This document shows, one piece after another, positions 61,581 through 64,000 of a stretch of DNA of 64,000 nt. Within the stretch, counting starts at the first letter, position 1. The number at the start of each line of letters is the position of its first letter. The position numbers and the translations under genes are program-made. Source of the stretch: an uncultured Eubacterium sp. (lineage in GTDB: Bacteria > Bacillota > Clostridia > Oscillospirales > Acutalibacteraceae); the NCBI GenBank assembly GCA_910583925.1, contig CAJTZJ010000010.1:17763-81762 (forward strand), read 5' to 3'. Below the pieces are notes generated by a model. That model was not told the DNA's origin, did not search any database, and saw only the letters and a list, made by a program, of their open reading frames with translations.

Positions 61581-61629
61581 ATGCCGTAACGATTGTTTTT
61601 ACTTAATTTCAAAACCTTCGTTACGGCAT
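61581..61629. terminator. Hairpin between convergent genes
   Basis: A 12-bp stem ATGCCGTAACGA / TCGTTACGGCAT with a 25-nt loop. It probably terminates both directions, though T-tracts are modest. Confidence 0.6.
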
Positions 61630-61708
61630 CTTATATTTGTGATTATTTTAATTGTTCGGGAAAGCTTTTTGCATATACAGAGTGAAAATTACAGTTTCTT
61701 TTTGAAAT

Positions 61709-62413
61709 TTAAGCCTTAAGCTTTCTTTTATCGCTGATTTTTCTTGCCAGGTAAACAGCAGGTGTATCAAGCAATGATGTGAAAATATAAATAACATAGC
61801 TTGATGCAAAAATTGATATAAGGGTTTTCATATCGTATGTGCCGTAAAAAGCAAAGAAGGTAAATAAAAGTGTGTTCAGAATCTGGCTTATCAGTGTTGA
61901 ACCGTTGTTTCTCAGCCATAAAAAGTTGCGCTTGTTTCCGAATTTCTTTTCGGTAAATGCCCACCATTTATGGTAAAGCCAAACATCAAACAGCTGGCTG
62001 ATTGCGTAAACGGCAAAGGAAGCAATCAGCATTCTCGGTGTGTTTGAAAAAACATTTGTTATTGATCCCATAACCCAATCGCTTTCGCTTGGCTTGTAAA
62101 GCATCCAGCTTTGGCTTAAAAGAAGGAAGAATACTGAGGTAAACATTCCGATTAAAACCGCTCTGTTTGCTGCCTTTTTGCCCTCACATTCGGAAAGAAT
62201 ATCCGTTACTAAAAATGTAGCCGCAAAAAGTACATTGCCAAGCGTCTGCTCCATTCCGAATGCGTTAATCAGTATCAAAGCTTCTATGTTTGCCAAAATC
62301 GTTGCAATGGCGGACATACAGTAAAGCCCTGCTTTGCCGAAAAATTTGTATGCTGCAATTACTATTGAAAATATAAAAATTAAAGATCCTATAAGTAAAA
62401 GTTCGTTAATCAT
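61709..62413 (-). CDS. Queuosine precursor transporter (YhhQ/QPTR, VUT family)
   Basis: About 234 residues, six to seven helices. NVLFAATFLVTDILSECEGK, SNTPRMLIASFAVYAISQLF, WLRNNGSTLISQILNTLLFT and the end ISIFASSYVIYIFTSLLDTP are characteristic of YhhQ. It imports preQ0/preQ1 or queuine. ATG 62413 (with GGTGAT) lies just after the radical SAM stop; the longer frame from 62431 would overlap it. It is in one unit with the QueL-like enzyme behind a riboswitch-like leader. Confidence 0.9.
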   Translation of the reverse strand: MINELLLIGSLIFIFSIVIAAYKFFGKAGLYCMSAIATILANIEALILINAFGMEQTLGNVLFAATFLVTDILSECEGKKAANRAVLIGMFTSVFFLLLSQSWMLYKPSESDWVMGSITNVFSNTPRMLIASFAVYAISQLFDVWLYHKWWAFTEKKFGNKRNFLWLRNNGSTLISQILNTLLFTFFAFYGTYDMKTLISIFASSYVIYIFTSLLDTPAVYLARKISDKRKLKA

Positions 62414-62414
62414 A

Positions 62415-63110
62415 TTAATCACCAACCCCAAAATCAGTATTGTTTATTAAAATATCTATTCGTTCATTATCCATATATTTTGGATAAAGCTTGTTTATAA
62501 AATCGGAAATTACTTGCTTGTCCGGATTTATTTCGGTTGAATTTCTGCACATTATGTTGATGCAGATTCGCTCGAAGTATTTAAGTCCAAGCTGAATATC
62601 CTGTTCCATTGATTGAATAGTTTGACCGCTTATTCCGAAAAGAAAATTAGCTTCGTCAAAATATTCACTTATTATTTCTTCCTTTTTTTCTTTAATGCCT
62701 TTTTTTAATGTGTTTTCCCGAAAATCGTAGTCAAAGGTTTCAAGTCCAAGCTTCATTTTTAAATCAAACTCTTTAAATTCCTGCCTTAGTGCGGGGATTT
62801 TCTTTTTGTAAAGATAATGTGATTCAAAATGAATGGTTGAAATTCCTTTTTTTCGGCAGATGGATTTGATAAGCTCCATTGTTTTGCCGTCAAGCTCAAA
62901 AACGGAGCCGCTGTTGATTACCTCCAAATCGCCGAATTCTCCGGTAACCTTGTTTAAAACTTTACTGTTAAGGGCAAAGTTTTCGTCTTCGTTGCTGCAT
63001 CTGTCTGCATGATAATCGCAAAAGGTGCATTTTTTGTAAACGCAGCCGCTGCCTCGTAAAAGTACAATTTCACGCCGTCGTTTCTCTAAAATCTTACTGT
63101 ATCTTTCCAT
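62415..63110 (-). CDS. Radical SAM protein, probable queuine lyase (QueL-like)
   Basis: About 231 residues. The radical SAM cluster motif is SGCVYKKCTFCDYHADR (CxxxCxxC), close to the N-terminus, then GDLEVINSGSVFEL and LKMKLGLETFDYDFRE. The pairing with a YhhQ-type importer recalls the queuine-salvage genes of Clostridioides, where QueL is a radical SAM lyase. I use ATG 63110 (MERYSKILEKRRREIVLL), but it has no SD. ATG 63146 has AAAGGG at 6 nt and would add 12 residues (MPCCVLWGAFFI), putting the attenuator stem inside the gene. Function is inferred from context. Confidence 0.72.
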   Translation of the reverse strand: MERYSKILEKRRREIVLLRGSGCVYKKCTFCDYHADRCSNEDENFALNSKVLNKVTGEFGDLEVINSGSVFELDGKTMELIKSICRKKGISTIHFESHYLYKKKIPALRQEFKEFDLKMKLGLETFDYDFRENTLKKGIKEKKEEIISEYFDEANFLFGISGQTIQSMEQDIQLGLKYFERICINIMCRNSTEINPDKQVISDFINKLYPKYMDNERIDILINNTDFGVGD

Positions 63111-63113
63111 AAT

Positions 63114-63136
63114 AAAAAAAGCGCCCCAAAGGACGC
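63114..63136 (-). terminator. Attenuator terminator before the QueL-like gene
   Basis: Minus strand stem GCGTCC / GGGCGC (one G-U pair) with loop TTTG, then seven Ts ending 3 nt before ATG 63110. Confidence 0.7.
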
Positions 63137-63228
63137 AGCAGGGCATAGTATGCCCTTTATACTCCTTAGTTTTGATTTCGGAAAATCCTATCGGTATTTC
63201 CAAGGCAGGATGGTTACGAACTGCCTAT
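63137..63228 (-). ncRNA. Riboswitch-like leader, candidate preQ1-type aptamer
   Basis: The leader starts near 63229. P1 pairs AGGCAG-side bases 63221-63226 with 63203-63208 around a 12-nt loop; a second GGAAA/TTTCC hairpin (63197-63201 with 63180-63184) follows; then CAAAACTAAGGAG (63162-63174), like the 3' tail of preQ1 aptamers, whose AACT can pair with AGTT at the P1 loop to make a pseudoknot. A further AGGGCAT/ATGCCCT hairpin covers an SD and ATG. With the queuosine transporter downstream, a preQ1 (class I-like or III) switch is the best guess. Confidence 0.5.
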
Positions 63229-63235
63229 GTGTGTT

Positions 63236-63263
63236 ATTTTATCACTTTATTTTAAAATGACAA
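63236..63263 (-). promoter_or_regulatory. Predicted promoter of the queuosine-salvage unit
   Basis: Minus strand -35 TTGTCA (63258-63263), 16-bp spacer, -10 TAAAAT (63236-63241). It overlaps the 3' end of the ribbon-helix-helix gene and starts transcription just before the aptamer-like fold. Confidence 0.6.
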
Positions 63264-63445
63264 TCATTATTTTCGGTCTTTATGATTTCACCGTTTTCCT
63301 TTTCAAACTCTTTTATACATTGTCTGATTAAATATAGTATTTGTCCGTTTGCAGAGCGACCTTCATACTTTGAAATATAATGCAGTTTAAAGTGCAACTC
63401 CGGATCAACTTCAATTCCTAAATGTTTATTATTTTTATTTCTCAT
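63242..63445 (-). CDS. Ribbon-helix-helix (Arc/CopG-like) DNA-binding protein
   Basis: 67 residues. IEVDPELHFKLHYISKYEGR then SANGQILYLIRQCIKEFEKE is the beta-strand/two-helix pattern of Arc-type repressors. SD AAGGCG. It is divergent from the SLOG-domain gene, and the shared 110-bp gap contains AAGTATACTT-type repeats that may be its operator. It could be an antitoxin-like regulator, but no toxin is next to it. Confidence 0.7.
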   Translation of the reverse strand: MRNKNNKHLGIEVDPELHFKLHYISKYEGRSANGQILYLIRQCIKEFEKENGEIIKTENNDCHFKIK

Positions 63446-63468
63446 ATTTTTTCGCCTTAAAATCTTAA

Positions 63469-63521
63469 TTTAAGTATATTTTAAGACTATTATGTGATAT
63501 AATGAGTGAAGTATACTTAAA
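63469..63521. promoter_or_regulatory. Inverted AAGTATA elements, candidate RHH operator
   Basis: TTTAAGTATA (63469-63478) and TATACTTAAA (63512-63521) form an inverted pair around a TATAAT (63498-63503); AAGTATACTT at 63510-63519 is itself palindromic. Confidence 0.4.
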
Positions 63522-63557
63522 ATAAGTACACTGAATTTGGTAAAAAGGTGTTTTAAA

Positions 63558-63908
63558 ATGAAAATTGCAATTGTAGGTTCAAGGGATTTAAAAGTAAATA
63601 ATCTGAAGAAATATCTTCCGAAGAATGTAACGGAAATTGTTTCAGGCGGCGCAAAAGGCGTTGATACATCAGCAAAGGAATATGTTGATGCTTATGGTTT
63701 GAAATTTAAAGAATTTTTGCCTGAATATGAAAAATACGGACGCAGAGCACCGCTTGTACGCAATGATTTAATTATAGATTATGCTGATGTTGTTATTGCA
63801 TTTTGGGATGGAAAATCAAAAGGCACAAAATATGTTATAGACAGGTGCAAAAAGGTAAATAAGGATATAAAAATCTATGTTAAAATAAATGTAAAACCAA
63901 AGTTCTAG
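63558..63908 (+). CDS. SLOG/DUF2493-like Rossmann-fold protein (YspA-type)
   Basis: About 116 residues. MKIAIVGSRDLKVNNLKKYL, IVSGGAKGVDTSAKEYVD and ADVVIAFWDGKSKGTKYVID match the SLOG nucleotide-binding superfamily (DprA/LOG-like). The GSR and GGAKGVD motifs bind a nucleotide-derived ligand. ATG 63558 has SD AAAGGTG; the frame is open 7 codons upstream. Members occur in phage, plasmid and defence contexts, but the role is unknown. A terminator follows. Confidence 0.83.
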   Translation: MKIAIVGSRDLKVNNLKKYLPKNVTEIVSGGAKGVDTSAKEYVDAYGLKFKEFLPEYEKYGRRAPLVRNDLIIDYADVVIAFWDGKSKGTKYVIDRCKKVNKDIKIYVKINVKPKF

Positions 63909-63922
63909 GGTCATATTTATAC

Positions 63923-63954
63923 AAAAAAGCAGGCACAGATGTGTCTGCTTTTTT
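63923..63954 (+). terminator. Terminator of the SLOG gene
   Basis: A 14-bp stem (63923-63936 with 63941-63954; one G-U pair), 4-nt loop, ending in six Ts. Confidence 0.85.
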
Positions 63955-63956
63955 AA

Positions 63957-63976
63957 TGGCGGAGATGGTGGGATTC
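63957..63976 (-). other. tRNA 3'-end-like fragment, possible attachment-site remnant
   Basis: On the minus strand the 20 bases read like the end of a tRNA T-arm plus acceptor and CCA (ATCCCACCATCTCCGCCA at the 3' end). Bases beyond 63976 do not continue as a T-loop (no GTTCGA). This is what an integrase attachment-site duplicate looks like, but the window ends 24 bases later. Confidence 0.3.
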
Positions 63977-64000
63977 TCCTCTTGCTATCGAAAGGTACAC

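Overview
The window is an AT-rich chromosomal segment of a strictly fermentative, Gram-positive anaerobe, most likely a gut Clostridia/Oscillospiraceae-type bacterium. Pointers are the hrcA-grpE-dnaK-dnaJ operon with a perfect CIRCE operator, AdhE behind Rex-type boxes, DUF4250, DUF3048 and LCP proteins, many TTG starts with strong Shine-Dalgarno (SD) sequences, a preQ1-like leader and WalR-type boxes. No phage genes, insertion sequences or CRISPR arrays were seen. The only hint of a mobile element is a tRNA-3'-end-like stretch at the right edge.

Layout. 1-5041 (minus): an operon of a CooC-like ATPase, two 2-hydroxyacyl-CoA dehydratase-type subunits, their HgdC-type activator, a 52-residue membrane protein and an unrecognised protein cut by the window edge. 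5139-9588: an APH-fold kinase, adhE with its promoter and two Rex-like boxes, and a CMD/cupin pair. 9754-26016: sugar metabolism, with GH38 alpha-mannosidase, GH36 and GH27 alpha-galactosidases, an AraC regulator, a GPH-type transporter, two metallophosphoesterases (one with a degenerate active site), a lipid kinase, an MBL hydrolase and a pyrophosphatase-like/Nudix fusion. 26148-34447: an LCP protein, RNase P RNA, an iolJ-iolC pair and several envelope or unknown proteins. 34509-39238: heat-shock operon. 39375-43499: a CHAP hydrolase with two WalR-like boxes, two small unknown genes, an orphan ABC-2 permease, aroK/aroE and acpP. 43608-48326: glpK, an LDH2-family dehydrogenase, malic enzyme, then pnuC behind an attenuator-like leader. 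48338-55516: hemW, a membrane-bound MerR regulator, and the gltX-glnS-typA operon. 55646-61545: DUF4250, membrane proteins, an XRE regulator with a membrane domain, and a divergent aminotransferase/MocR pair. 61709-64000: a queuosine-precursor transporter and QueL-like radical SAM enzyme behind a riboswitch-like leader, then a divergent ribbon-helix-helix/SLOG pair.

How it fits together. The GPH transporter, GH36 and possibly the cytoplasm-facing GH27 would import and split alpha-galactosides under AraC control. IolJ/IolC, GlpK, LDH2-type dehydrogenase and malic enzyme feed central metabolism, and AdhE reoxidises NADH under redox control. The best leads for new biology are the dehydratase/CooC operon, the queuosine-salvage leader, the pnuC leader, the 30-bp palindrome before glpK and the GH27 with an inserted domain. 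Functions are read from motifs and context only; no database search was possible.
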